Source: UBA5976 sp037137575
GTDB taxonomy: Bacteria > Actinomycetota > Actinomycetes > S36-B12 > UBA5976
Assembly: GCA_037137575.1 (NCBI GenBank)
Contig: JBAXKB010000030.1
Location: 1 to 12,480 of the forward strand
DNA length: 12,480 nt
Direction: 5' to 3'
Positions 1 to 6,588 of the stretch are shown piece after piece. Numbering within the stretch: the stretch's first letter is position 1; each line of letters opens with the position of its first letter. Below the pieces are notes generated by a model, which was not told where the DNA came from, made no database searches, and worked only from the letters and a program-made list of their open reading frames with translations. The position numbers and the translations under genes are program-made.

Positions 1-24
1 CATTTAAACCATAAGTTGAAAGTT

Positions 25-67
25 AACCCCCAGCGCTGTTTCTTGGCTGGGGGTTCACTTTTTCTTT
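25..67 (+). terminator. Rho-independent terminator of an upstream gene
   Basis: A perfect 10-bp stem (25-34 paired with 46-55, GC-rich core CCCCC/GGGGG) has an 11-nt loop and is followed by a T-rich run at about 59-67. The T-rich side lies on the + strand, so it should end a + strand transcript that begins left of the window. It isolates the DinB gene from that transcript. Confidence 0.8.
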
Positions 68-100
68 GCTAATTCCCTTTCAACGGTGAATTTTAAAGAC

Positions 101-106
101 TATATT
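101..106 (+). promoter_or_regulatory. Putative -10 element (TATATT) of the DinB gene
   Basis: TATATT ends 6 nt before the ATG at 113, the geometry of a leaderless actinobacterial promoter. No convincing -35 is visible 16-18 bp upstream (3/6 match at best), and no Shine-Dalgarno site precedes the ATG. This supports ATG 113 over the longer GTG start at 86. Confidence 0.35.
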
Positions 107-112
107 TACAGC

Positions 113-598
113 ATGATTTCACTTGAAGTATCGCTAAAGCATCTGGCCTGGTCTAACCAGAAATTTCTCGCACAATTTATCGATCAGCCTGACGAAGTGT
201 TCGGATTGCGGGCCGCTGAAGGTGAATGGCCAGTTGGGCAGTTACTTACTCATCTGGTTGGTAGCAGCCACTGGTACCGCTATTGCCTAACTGGTATCGA
301 CTGGACAGAGTTGGAACCAGCAACAAACGCCAAAACAGTTGCCGAATATGGGTTGATGATCGCTGAAATAGACCAACTGCTGATTGAAAACGCATCTCTT
401 GATGACGAGACTCTGACAGTGGTAACTGGCAACGAGTCGTTCACTGTTCAGCGTTCGCTGATTTTAAGTCAGGCCGTAATGCACGCCGCTGAACATAAAG
501 GGCAAATTGCAACAATCATGAAACAACACGGGCATCACATTGATTTAGATGAACTTGATGTGTGGGCCTTCATTAAAGAAAAACAAACTAGTAACTAG
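113..598 (+). CDS. DinB/YfiT-fold metal-binding protein
   Basis: A 161-residue cytoplasmic protein of the DinB four-helix bundle superfamily, which includes mycothiol- and bacillithiol-dependent S-transferases and damage-inducible proteins of unknown role. The metal-binding histidine triad is visible: H47 in the motif LLTHLVGSSHWY, then H124 and H128 in the HAAEH motif of the last helix pair, followed by KGQIATIM. The N-terminal LEVSLKHLAWSNQKF helix and the WPVGQLLTH segment are typical. Length matches the family. I chose ATG 113 over GTG 86 because the family usually begins near this helix and a TATATT box lies 6 nt upstream; neither start has an SD site. In actinobacteria a mycothiol-linked transferase is possible, but the substrate cannot be read from sequence. 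It lies alone between two terminators. Confidence 0.8.
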   Translation: MISLEVSLKHLAWSNQKFLAQFIDQPDEVFGLRAAEGEWPVGQLLTHLVGSSHWYRYCLTGIDWTELEPATNAKTVAEYGLMIAEIDQLLIENASLDDETLTVVTGNESFTVQRSLILSQAVMHAAEHKGQIATIMKQHGHHIDLDELDVWAFIKEKQTSN

Positions 599-677
599 TA
601 ACATGATTTTGCGCACTTTGCCAATTCGCACTGTCATTGTTGTAACCCTGGAAAATGCATTAAATTCCAACAAAATT

Positions 678-711
678 GGCTAGGGCAAGCCTTTGAGTGC
701 CTGCCCTAGCC
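678..711. terminator. Hairpin terminator between convergent genes
   Basis: A perfect 10-bp stem (678-687 with 702-711) encloses a 14-nt loop, in the gap between the converging DinB and DHA2 permease genes. Read on the - strand it is followed by AATTTTGTTGG, a modest T-rich tail, so it probably ends the permease transcript. The + strand side has no T run but the stem could still act on the DinB transcript. Confidence 0.6.
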
Positions 712-752
712 GTCAAGATTACTGATGCTATTGAGTTTTTATTTGGAGACAC

Positions 753-2243
753 TTAGCCAACATGAGCGGCTGGTGAATCGTTTGCTGCCAATGTGTTCTT
801 ATCGGCATTAATTAGAGTTACCCAAACAACAGCGCCTAGTAGCAAAAGTCCTGCGCTCCAAACGAATGCCTGTGTGAAGCCGTGAATAAGCGCATCTGCT
901 GGCGGCTGGCCATACTTATCCATCTGACTGTGGTTTGCCACAACATAAGCAGCTGTTGCTGTTGTTGCCACTGTGTTCAGAAACGCGGTACCCAATGCGC
1001 CACCGATTTGCTGCGATGTGTTCAGCACAGCTGAGGCCACGCCGGCATCATGATTTCCTACTGCGAATAGCGCTGTTGCCGAGATCGGCACGAACACCAG
1101 ACCCATGCCCAGACTCATCAACATAAGCGAAGGCAAAATTGCGGTCAAATAATCGCTGCTGGCATCCAATTGAGTTAGCAGTGCAAGTCCGCTCGAGGCT
1201 AGCAACAAACCGCCAAATGAAACCCAACGAGCGCCGAATCGTGGAAGTAACTGCGAGGCCATGCCCGCACTGATGCCAACACCAACTGAAAACGGCAAAA
1301 ATGCTAGTCCTGATCGCACAGGACTGTAGCCAAATACCAGCTGGAAAGTTATCGATAAGAACAAGAACATACCGAACAGTCCACTACCCACGATAAATGA
1401 GGTTAGGTAACTTGCTGCCCGATTGCGTTCGGTCAGGATACGAACAGGAAGAAGTGGATGCGAAGTGCGACTTTCAATAATGAAGAAGGCAGAAAGTAGA
1501 ACAAGTGCGGCGCCAAAGTAGGAAAGAGTTGTTGTGCTACTCCAACCGTCTGCGCCTGCACGCGTGATGCCATAGACCAAGGAAACCAAACCTAAGGTCA
1601 CGGTCACTGCGCCAGGGATGTCGTAGCGGGTATCGCCTTGCGCCTTGCTTTCCTTAACGTTATTGACAGCCAGTACAACGGCCAAGATAGCGATCGGCAC
1701 ATTTACACCAAGGCACCAGCGCCAGGAAGCATATTCGGTAAGCAATCCGCCGAGAATCAAACCGATAGCTGCGCCACCGGCAGAGAGGCCGCCATAAACC
1801 GCAAAAGCTTTTGCACGTTCTTTTGAATCTGTGAAAGTCACGCTGATCAACGACAATGCTGCTGGAGCAAGCATTGCAGCGAAAGCACCCTGCAACGCGC
1901 GTGCGCCAAAGAGCATTTCCTGATTCGCGGCAAAACCACCAAGCGCCGAAGCTGCAGCGAAACCAATGAGAGCAACCATGAAAACCTTTTTACGGCCTGC
2001 GTAATCGGCGATTCGTCCACCGAGCAACAGCAAACCACCGAATGCGAGCGTGTAAGCCGTTACAACCCACTGACGATTTTCTGCGGTGATACCTAAATCA
2101 ACCTGAAGTTTTGGCAATGCAATGTTAACGATTGAGGCATCTAAAACGACCATTAACTGTGCAATTGCAATAACTAACAGTGCTCGCCAACGGCGTGGAT
2201 CCAAATTGTTTTGTGCAACAGATGTTTCAGTTGTGGCTGACAT
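753..2243 (-). CDS. DHA2-family (14-TM) MFS multidrug efflux permease
   Basis: A 496-residue inner-membrane drug/proton antiporter of the EmrB/QacA (DHA2) type. Visible family motifs are the first-helix LDASIVNIALP (34-44, with D35), motif A GGRIADYAGRKK (75-86), motif B-like RALQG (115-119), the antiporter motif C region GGLSAGGAAIGLILGG (151-166) and WRWCLGVNVPI (174-184). The length fits 14 membrane segments. The N-terminus before helix 1 is short and polar. The start is supported by AGGAG 4 nt upstream. It is divergent from another MFS gene, and the shared interval carries a strong dyad, so it is probably controlled by a ligand-responsive repressor encoded elsewhere. The transported compound cannot be inferred. 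No accessory HlyD/EmrA gene is adjacent, as expected in Gram-positives. Confidence 0.92.
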   Translation of the reverse strand: MSATTETSVAQNNLDPRRWRALLVIAIAQLMVVLDASIVNIALPKLQVDLGITAENRQWVVTAYTLAFGGLLLLGGRIADYAGRKKVFMVALIGFAAASALGGFAANQEMLFGARALQGAFAAMLAPAALSLISVTFTDSKERAKAFAVYGGLSAGGAAIGLILGGLLTEYASWRWCLGVNVPIAILAVVLAVNNVKESKAQGDTRYDIPGAVTVTLGLVSLVYGITRAGADGWSSTTTLSYFGAALVLLSAFFIIESRTSHPLLPVRILTERNRAASYLTSFIVGSGLFGMFLFLSITFQLVFGYSPVRSGLAFLPFSVGVGISAGMASQLLPRFGARWVSFGGLLLASSGLALLTQLDASSDYLTAILPSLMLMSLGMGLVFVPISATALFAVGNHDAGVASAVLNTSQQIGGALGTAFLNTVATTATAAYVVANHSQMDKYGQPPADALIHGFTQAFVWSAGLLLLGAVVWVTLINADKNTLAANDSPAAHVG

Positions 2244-2250
2244 ACAGCTC

Positions 2251-2279
2251 CTATTTAAATAGTTGAATCTTCATTCAAC
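2251..2279. promoter_or_regulatory. Dyad operator in the divergent MFS promoter region
   Basis: Two overlapping dyads: the 12-bp palindrome CTATTTAAATAG (2251-2262) and the inverted repeat GTTGAAT-CTTC-ATTCAAC (2262-2268 and 2273-2279, perfect 7-bp arms). On the - strand, TTGTGG (2284-2279) and TATTTA (2261-2256) form a possible -35/-10 pair with a 17-bp spacer that the inverted repeat fills. The predicted transcription start would then fall inside the SD of the DHA2 gene, so the exact promoter is uncertain. The layout resembles MarR- or TetR-type control of divergent efflux genes; no such regulator is adjacent. Confidence 0.55.
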
Positions 2280-2319
2280 CACAAATGAACCAAGTTTGCG
2301 ATTCACCCGCCGCTAAAGT

Positions 2320-2324
2320 AAGGA
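2320..2324 (+). promoter_or_regulatory. Ribosome binding site deciding the MFS start at 2330
   Basis: AAGGA with a 5-nt gap to ATG 2330. The alternative in-frame ATG at 2285 has no comparable site. Confidence 0.5.
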
Positions 2325-2329
2325 ACGTT

Positions 2330-3559
2330 ATGGCGTATGCAGAAATCATTCGATTACCCGGAGTTAAGCGACTCATGGTTAGTAACATTCCTAGCCGCTT
2401 TGCCTACGGAATGCTGACCCTGTCAGTATTTTTCTACGTACATGAAAAAACCAACTCCGTTACTGTTGCTGGGCTAGCTGCCGGAGTTGAAACTGCCGCA
2501 GCATCGTTGGGCGCTGGTTTTCGCGGCAACCTGATTGACCGGTATGGCCAAACGAGACCTTTAATGGTTTTTGTTCCCTGCTGGGCGCTGATACTAAGTT
2601 CACTCGCATTTGCAAACACCGCGGCTCAAATTCTGACAGTCAATGTTTTTATTGGCATTTTTGCGCCACCAATAAATCTGTCCACTCGCCCACTCTGGCG
2701 AATGGCTGTCGGTGCGGAACGCCTGAGAACTGCGTATTCACTCGACACCACTTTGATGAACAGCACAACAATTTTGGGGCCCGTGGTTGCAACTTACATT
2801 GCGCTGCATTTCAGTGGCCGAGCTGCACTTCTGGTGACCGCCACACTGATGTTGGGCGGCGGGATTCTGATGATCACCATGCCACTTTCGCGCCAATGGG
2901 TGCCGGAACCGCAGTCTGGCAATTCGCTAAGTCTTTGGAAACATAAACCGTTTGTCATCATGGCTGGCGAAGGACTGATTTTTGGACTTGGCTGGGGAAT
3001 TCTAGACATTTCAATTCCTGCCACTGCAACGCTAAATAATACGCCGGGACTAGCAGCGCCACTTCTTGCGATTTTAACGGGAACTAGCATTCTGGCCGGA
3101 GTCATCACCGGAATGCGTAAGTCAAGTATGACCGCACTGTCTGGATTTCGACGCGCTAGTGTTGTCGCAGCCCTGACGACTATCCCGCTTTCTTTCGTCC
3201 CATTCGGCTGGCCACTTGGCGTGGCCTTAGCGGCACTCGGCTTTGCGATTGGCTTTGCCCAGATTTATCACATGGAAGTTTTGGAGGCTGTTCGTCCACT
3301 TGGTTCAGCCACATCAGCTCAGGCGTGGCTGTGGGCAGTTGAAGGTTCGGCAATGGCTTTAGGTGTTTCTGGCGGGGGCTGGATCGTAGAAAAGTACGAC
3401 ACACATTTCGCTTTATTACTGGTCACCATTGGTTTATGCACATCAACGTTATACATAATATTCTTTGCTAGTTCCAGACTCCAAGCGGCAAATAAACCAC
3501 TAAGTGACACAGAAATGGCGCAAGCGATCAGCAACTTAGAGGCAGCCCACGAACAATAA
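2330..3559 (+). CDS. MFS transporter, 12-TM type
   Basis: About 409 residues of alternating hydrophobic helices, consistent with a 12-TM major facilitator permease. A motif A-like loop, FRGNLIDRYGQTRP, lies at residues 64-77 between helices 2 and 3. The N-terminus MAYAEIIRLPGVKRLMVSNI matches the short amphipathic lead-in common in actinobacterial MFS proteins. I chose ATG 2330 because AAGGA lies 5 nt upstream (2320-2324); the in-frame ATG at 2285 lacks an SD and would add 15 residues that look non-conserved and abut the operator dyad. The C-terminal tail (last ~35 residues) is polar and cytoplasmic. It is divergent from the DHA2 permease and probably co-regulated with it through the dyad. 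The substrate is unknown. Confidence 0.85.
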   Translation: MAYAEIIRLPGVKRLMVSNIPSRFAYGMLTLSVFFYVHEKTNSVTVAGLAAGVETAAASLGAGFRGNLIDRYGQTRPLMVFVPCWALILSSLAFANTAAQILTVNVFIGIFAPPINLSTRPLWRMAVGAERLRTAYSLDTTLMNSTTILGPVVATYIALHFSGRAALLVTATLMLGGGILMITMPLSRQWVPEPQSGNSLSLWKHKPFVIMAGEGLIFGLGWGILDISIPATATLNNTPGLAAPLLAILTGTSILAGVITGMRKSSMTALSGFRRASVVAALTTIPLSFVPFGWPLGVALAALGFAIGFAQIYHMEVLEAVRPLGSATSAQAWLWAVEGSAMALGVSGGGWIVEKYDTHFALLLVTIGLCTSTLYIIFFASSRLQAANKPLSDTEMAQAISNLEAAHEQ

Positions 3560-3562
3560 GAA

Positions 3563-3609
3563 TTTACCAATGTCTAGCCATTGTTTAGACAACAATGGCG
3601 CCAGGTAAA
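3563..3609 (+). repeat. Nested inverted repeats after the MFS gene
   Basis: Just after the MFS stop, a 9-bp perfect stem (3577-3585 with 3591-3599, 5-nt loop) lies inside an outer TTTACC/GGTAAA pair (3563-3568 with 3604-3609). A competing TGTCTA/TAGACA pair (3571-3576 with 3586-3591) and the palindrome TGGCGCCA (3596-3603) overlap it. It could be an unusual terminator, but no T tract follows on either strand; a protein-binding site is the alternative. Confidence 0.4.
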
Positions 3610-3683
3610 CAGATAAGACTTAGACTCGCAAAACCAGACAAGTGTTCGCGTAAAGTAAAGATATAAAATAAAGGGCCACCCGA

Positions 3684-3712
3684 TTGGATACAATTGAATT
3701 TTCAATGATAAA
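3684..3712 (+). promoter_or_regulatory. Putative promoter of the XRE gene with a dyad in its spacer
   Basis: TTGGAT (3684-3689) and GATAAA (3707-3712) are 17 bp apart in a very AT-rich stretch. The spacer holds the inverted repeat ATTGAA-TT-TTCAAT (3693-3706). A repressor bound there would block RNA polymerase, so autoregulation by the downstream XRE protein is possible. The half-site TTGAA also occurs in the MFS operator dyad at 2262-2279, but with wider spacing. Confidence 0.4.
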
Positions 3713-3773
3713 ATAAAAACATAAATTTTTAATACCGAGAAAAGTTACTTCGACTAGAAATGATGTGAGACAG

Positions 3774-4031
3774 ATGGCAAAAGTTACAACGCGCTCCGCT
3801 TCGAAGACTGGTCTTGAATGGCTACGTGCCCGAATGGATAAATTGGGTTACCGTTCGCTAGAACAGGTCGCAAATGAAATCGGAATTAATCGCGGCAACC
3901 TTTACCGCTACTTTTCGCTAGAGACCCGACCAAGCGTGGCATTGCTGCCTGACTTGTGTCGTGCACTCGAAGCATCACCCGCTGAAGTTCTCAAGGCGCT
4001 CGAAATTTTGCGGCCGAACGAACGCATTTAA
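3774..4031 (+). CDS. Small stand-alone XRE/Cro-type HTH regulator
   Basis: An 85-residue basic protein made almost entirely of one helix-turn-helix domain. Residues ~26-47 (RSLEQVANEIGINRGNLYRY) fit the HTH core: helix 2 with the QVANEIG turn, then recognition helix NRGNLYRY. RPSVALLPDLCRALEASPAEVLKAL is the usual XRE helix 4-5 ending. There is no ligand or oligomerisation domain, so it may act as a small repressor or DNA-binding adaptor. I chose ATG 3774 over the in-frame GTG at 3765; only a weak purine stretch (GTGAGA) lies upstream of it. No toxin-like partner gene adjoins it clearly, so an antitoxin role is not supported. A long AT-rich leader with a promoter-like dyad lies upstream. Its targets are unknown. 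Confidence 0.8.
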   Translation: MAKVTTRSASKTGLEWLRARMDKLGYRSLEQVANEIGINRGNLYRYFSLETRPSVALLPDLCRALEASPAEVLKALEILRPNERI

Positions 4032-4322
4032 TCCAAATAGCTCGCAAGGGTCTGTAAAGATACTCATAGCTTCACCATAAATGTCCCTGTGGTAAACACG
4101 GGCAGGCGCAGAGTCTCCTTGATACATGCTATAGAGAGCCCAATTAATTGCTTTTTGTAAATCGTCGCGACAAAACTGCAACACTTTTGAGATGTCAGCA
4201 GTTACGTTCATGGTCAGTACTATTCGTGGCCCCGGCAAACAAGTAACCATCGGGTACTCACTGCTATCACTAAGTACTAACTCGATCATTGCACCAGCAT
4301 CCTTCGCTACTTTCCCAATCAT
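3975..4322 (-). CDS. Doubtful hypothetical ORF, possibly a gene remnant
   Basis: An open frame of about 115 codons that fills the otherwise empty 357-bp gap between the XRE gene and bioY and overlaps the 3' end of the XRE gene by 57 bp, tail to tail. I do not recognise the family. The composition is mixed, with helix-like segments such as ISKVLQFCRDDLQKAINWAL, and no membrane segment or signal peptide. Against it: no SD before ATG 4320-4322 or the adjacent TTG at 4323-4325, several rare-looking codons (ATA, AGG, CGG), no strong third-position bias, and the long overlap. If real it would follow bioY in the same direction by 66 bp. If not, this stretch holds nothing else I can identify. Confidence 0.3.
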   Translation of the reverse strand: MIGKVAKDAGAMIELVLSDSSEYPMVTCLPGPRIVLTMNVTADISKVLQFCRDDLQKAINWALYSMYQGDSAPARVYHRDIYGEAMSIFTDPCELFGLNAFVRPQNFERLENFSG

Positions 4323-4388
4323 CAAGATTGGTTATGTAACTAAGTCAACCGAGTACCACCGACATTTTTCAGGATCTAAAACTTAGCT

Positions 4389-4997
4389 TTAGTTGTCAGC
4401 CCCACGGTTAATGGATTTCCAGACGAATGGCAACAGGCCACCAGCGACTGCAGCTTTGATTACATCGCCAAGGATGAACGGAGTCATTCCTGCTGAAATC
4501 GCCTGGCTGATTGTCATTCCAATTGCATGAGCTAGCCAGCCAACGCCAAATGCATAAATTGTTGCGGTGCCTGCAGCAAATGCTGCGATAGTTCCATACA
4601 AGTTCTTGGTTGCGCCTTGTTTTGAGATTAACCCTACGACCAAAGATGCAATGATGAAGCCAACCAGGTATCCACCAGTGGCCCCAAAAACTACTTCGCT
4701 GCCGCCCTTGTGCTCTGCAAGAATCGGCAAACCTAGCCAGGCTAAGCCCACGTAAAGGGTTTGCGCCAACACTGCACGTTCAGCGCCAAGTGCCGCTGCT
4801 CCACCAAGAACTGCGAATGTCTGCAAGGTAAGTGGAACTGGGGTGAATGGAAGTGGGATAGAAATCTGAGCACAAAGTGCAGTTAATGCAGTTAAGCCAA
4901 AAATCAGGCTAGCGTTACGCACTAGCGACTCTGATTTATTAGATGCCTTGGCAACCCAGGTATCACCTAAAACTGCTGATGAAGCTTGCGCACTCAT
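4389..4997 (-). CDS. bioY: BioY, biotin-binding S component of an ECF transporter
   Basis: A 202-residue integral membrane protein that binds biotin and delivers it to the cytoplasm, with energy from an ECF module (EcfA/EcfA'/EcfT) shared from elsewhere or, in some bacteria, with low activity alone. Diagnostic segments are QISIPLPFTPVPLTLQTFAV (44-63), the GATGGYLVGF motif (105-114) and PFILGDVIKAAVAGGLLPF (173-191) with the conserved aspartate and lysine. The N-terminal ~28 residues form a polar extension before helix 1. The start is firm: GGAGG (5002-5006) lies 4 nt upstream. No ecfT/ecfA gene and no biotin biosynthesis gene is near, suggesting scavenging. Its promoter region carries a dyad at 5030-5043 and a short leader hairpin. 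Confidence 0.95.
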   Translation of the reverse strand: MSAQASSAVLGDTWVAKASNKSESLVRNASLIFGLTALTALCAQISIPLPFTPVPLTLQTFAVLGGAAALGAERAVLAQTLYVGLAWLGLPILAEHKGGSEVVFGATGGYLVGFIIASLVVGLISKQGATKNLYGTIAAFAAGTATIYAFGVGWLAHAIGMTISQAISAGMTPFILGDVIKAAVAGGLLPFVWKSINRGADN

Positions 4998-5014
4998 TTA
5001 TCCTCCAACGATTT

Positions 5015-5043
5015 GCCCAGTTTTGGGCTCTAGAAAATTCTAG
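5015..5043 (-). promoter_or_regulatory. bioY promoter/leader region: dyad plus short hairpin
   Basis: The inverted repeat CTAGAA-AA-TTCTAG (5030-5043) overlaps a - strand -10-like TAGAAT (5042-5037). Between it and the bioY SD is a small hairpin, GCCCA-GTTT-TGGGC (5015-5028), which would sit in the bioY 5' leader. I see no good -35. The dyad could be a biotin-responsive operator, but it does not match a biotin operator I know. Confidence 0.4.
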
Positions 5044-5082
5044 CGTTAACCAGAGAACTCAACACTCTTTGACACCAAAACT

Positions 5083-5111
5083 CAGACAACAATCGGTTGC
5101 AGTGCTAAGTT
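5083..5111 (+). promoter_or_regulatory. Putative leaderless promoter of the decarboxylase gene
   Basis: CAGACA (5083-5088) and TAAGTT (5106-5111) are 17 bp apart, and the -10 ends 7 nt before ATG 5119, as expected if transcription starts at or next to the start codon. No SD precedes that ATG. A consensus-like TTGACA at 5069-5074 has no matching -10 at the right distance. Confidence 0.4.
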
Positions 5112-5118
5112 GCAAAAC

Positions 5119-6570
5119 ATGGATCAAAGCCGAACTCCATATGCTGATGCAATCGAGAACTATGCAAAGCAGCAGTACGTAAGACTTGGCGTACCCGGTC
5201 ACCAAGTTAGTGATTTGTCACACCCAAAACTTTCCGAATTTTTTGGCAAACATATTTTGGGCCTTGATGTGCAAACACTGATTGATGGAATCGATGTTGG
5301 CTCGTACCCAACTGCACTAGATGAATCTTTACTCCTAGCCGCTGATGCCTGGGGTGCTAAGCGCACTTGGTTTTTAACTAATGGCGCATCCATGGGAAAT
5401 CTAATGGCCTGTTTAGCTTTGCGGGCATTGGGCGATCGAATCGTTTTACAACGCAGTGTTCATTCATCAGTAATCGATGGCCTGGCATTTAGTGGGCTAG
5501 CAACAACATTTGTGATCCCGTCTATTGATACACACTTAGGCATCGCAAACGGTATTACCCCAGAACAACTGCGCGAATCATTAGCGCAAACTCCAGACGC
5601 GGTTGCTGCCTATGTCGTAACTCCTAGTTACTTCGGCGCAGTTGCAGATGTTGCCGGCTTAGCCCGGGTTGCACACCAAGCCGGCATCCCACTCGTAGTG
5701 GATGAGGCTTGGGGATCGCATCTGGGGTTCCACCCTGATATTCCAGCTAACGCTCTGTCGCAAGGCGCAGACATAGTCATTAGCAGTACCCACAAATTGG
5801 CCGGAAGTTTAAGTCAATCAGCGATGTTGCACTTAGGGGCTGGAGAGTTTGCCCAAAAACTTGAGCCGCTTTTAGATCGAGTTTATAAATCACTGCAATC
5901 AACAAGCGTCAGCTCGCTTCTGATCGCCTCACTAGACATCGCACGAATGACAATGGCTGCTCATGGTCAGGAATACATCGGACGAAGCTTGAACTCCATG
6001 GATTCTTTGCGCCAGGAAATTGCGTCATCCAATCGCTTCGTAGATATCGCACCGCAACTTATGGCCTACGAAGATGTAGTCGCACTTGAACCGCTACGAA
6101 TCGCTATCAATACCGCAGTTGGTGGCATCAGTGGCTACTCGGCTCGGGCTCATCTTTTTGATGAATTTAAAATACATTGCGAACTTGCTACCGGCTCGGT
6201 ACTTCTGATGCTTTGTGGCGCGGGGGTAACACCTAATGTTGAAGCAATTGCTAGCGCTTTGGATTCGTTACCGCACGAAGATCAAACAGATTCTGTTGCT
6301 CTGGATTTACCGGCTCCGGGCAAGACTCACATGACGGTGCGAGATGCCTATGTTGGGCTTACCGAAGTTGTTTCAGCTAAGGACGCCATCGGTAGAGTTT
6401 CGGCCGAAAGTGTTGCTGCCTATCCCCCTGGAATACCAAACTTGCTGCCAGGTGAAGAAATCTCAGCGGAAGTTATCGAATTCTTACAAGCAACGGTTGG
6501 GGCGCCCTACGGCCATGTGCGCGGTGGCGCATCCCCTGACATGAGCGCATTTAGAGTTGTGCTCAACTAG
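5119..6570 (+). CDS. PLP-dependent Orn/Lys/Arg-type decarboxylase (fold type I)
   Basis: A 483-residue cytoplasmic enzyme of the prokaryotic ornithine/lysine/arginine decarboxylase family, short form without the N-terminal response-regulator-like domain, as in Bacillus SpeA/YaaO-type proteins. It should turn a basic amino acid into a diamine (putrescine, cadaverine) or agmatine. Visible landmarks are PGHQ near residue 24 (usually PGHK), the TNGASMGN phosphate-binding region (~87-94), VDEAWGSH with cofactor-contacting D195, and SSTHKLAGSLSQ with the PLP Schiff-base lysine K226. The C-terminal domain includes PPGIPNLLPGE, typical of the family. ATG 5119 is preferred over TTG 5110 because of the leaderless promoter geometry. 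The gene is divergent from bioY and tail to tail with glnA2, 6 bp apart. Which amino acid it uses cannot be decided here. Confidence 0.88.
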   Translation: MDQSRTPYADAIENYAKQQYVRLGVPGHQVSDLSHPKLSEFFGKHILGLDVQTLIDGIDVGSYPTALDESLLLAADAWGAKRTWFLTNGASMGNLMACLALRALGDRIVLQRSVHSSVIDGLAFSGLATTFVIPSIDTHLGIANGITPEQLRESLAQTPDAVAAYVVTPSYFGAVADVAGLARVAHQAGIPLVVDEAWGSHLGFHPDIPANALSQGADIVISSTHKLAGSLSQSAMLHLGAGEFAQKLEPLLDRVYKSLQSTSVSSLLIASLDIARMTMAAHGQEYIGRSLNSMDSLRQEIASSNRFVDIAPQLMAYEDVVALEPLRIAINTAVGGISGYSARAHLFDEFKIHCELATGSVLLMLCGAGVTPNVEAIASALDSLPHEDQTDSVALDLPAPGKTHMTVRDAYVGLTEVVSAKDAIGRVSAESVAAYPPGIPNLLPGEEISAEVIEFLQATVGAPYGHVRGGASPDMSAFRVVLN

Positions 6571-6588
6571 TTCTTGCTAGAGAACTGG
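6567..6588. terminator. Possible hairpin across the convergent gene junction
   Basis: An 8-bp stem with one G-T pair (6567-6574 with 6581-6588, 6-nt loop) covers both stop codons of the decarboxylase and glnA2 genes. No T tract follows on either strand, so it is at best a weak bidirectional terminator or pause site. Confidence 0.25.

Noticed and set aside
2794..3108. A 104-codon - strand ORF inside the MFS gene
   Set aside because: Antisense shadow of membrane-protein codons, with no SD or recognisable domain.
3774..4322. XRE gene plus overlapping ORF as a toxin-antitoxin pair
   Set aside because: The genes are convergent rather than an operon, the partner has no toxin motif, and its coding status is doubtful.
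5069..5074. TTGACA as the -35 of the decarboxylase promoter
   Set aside because: No acceptable -10 lies 16-18 bp downstream; the 5083/5106 pair fits better.
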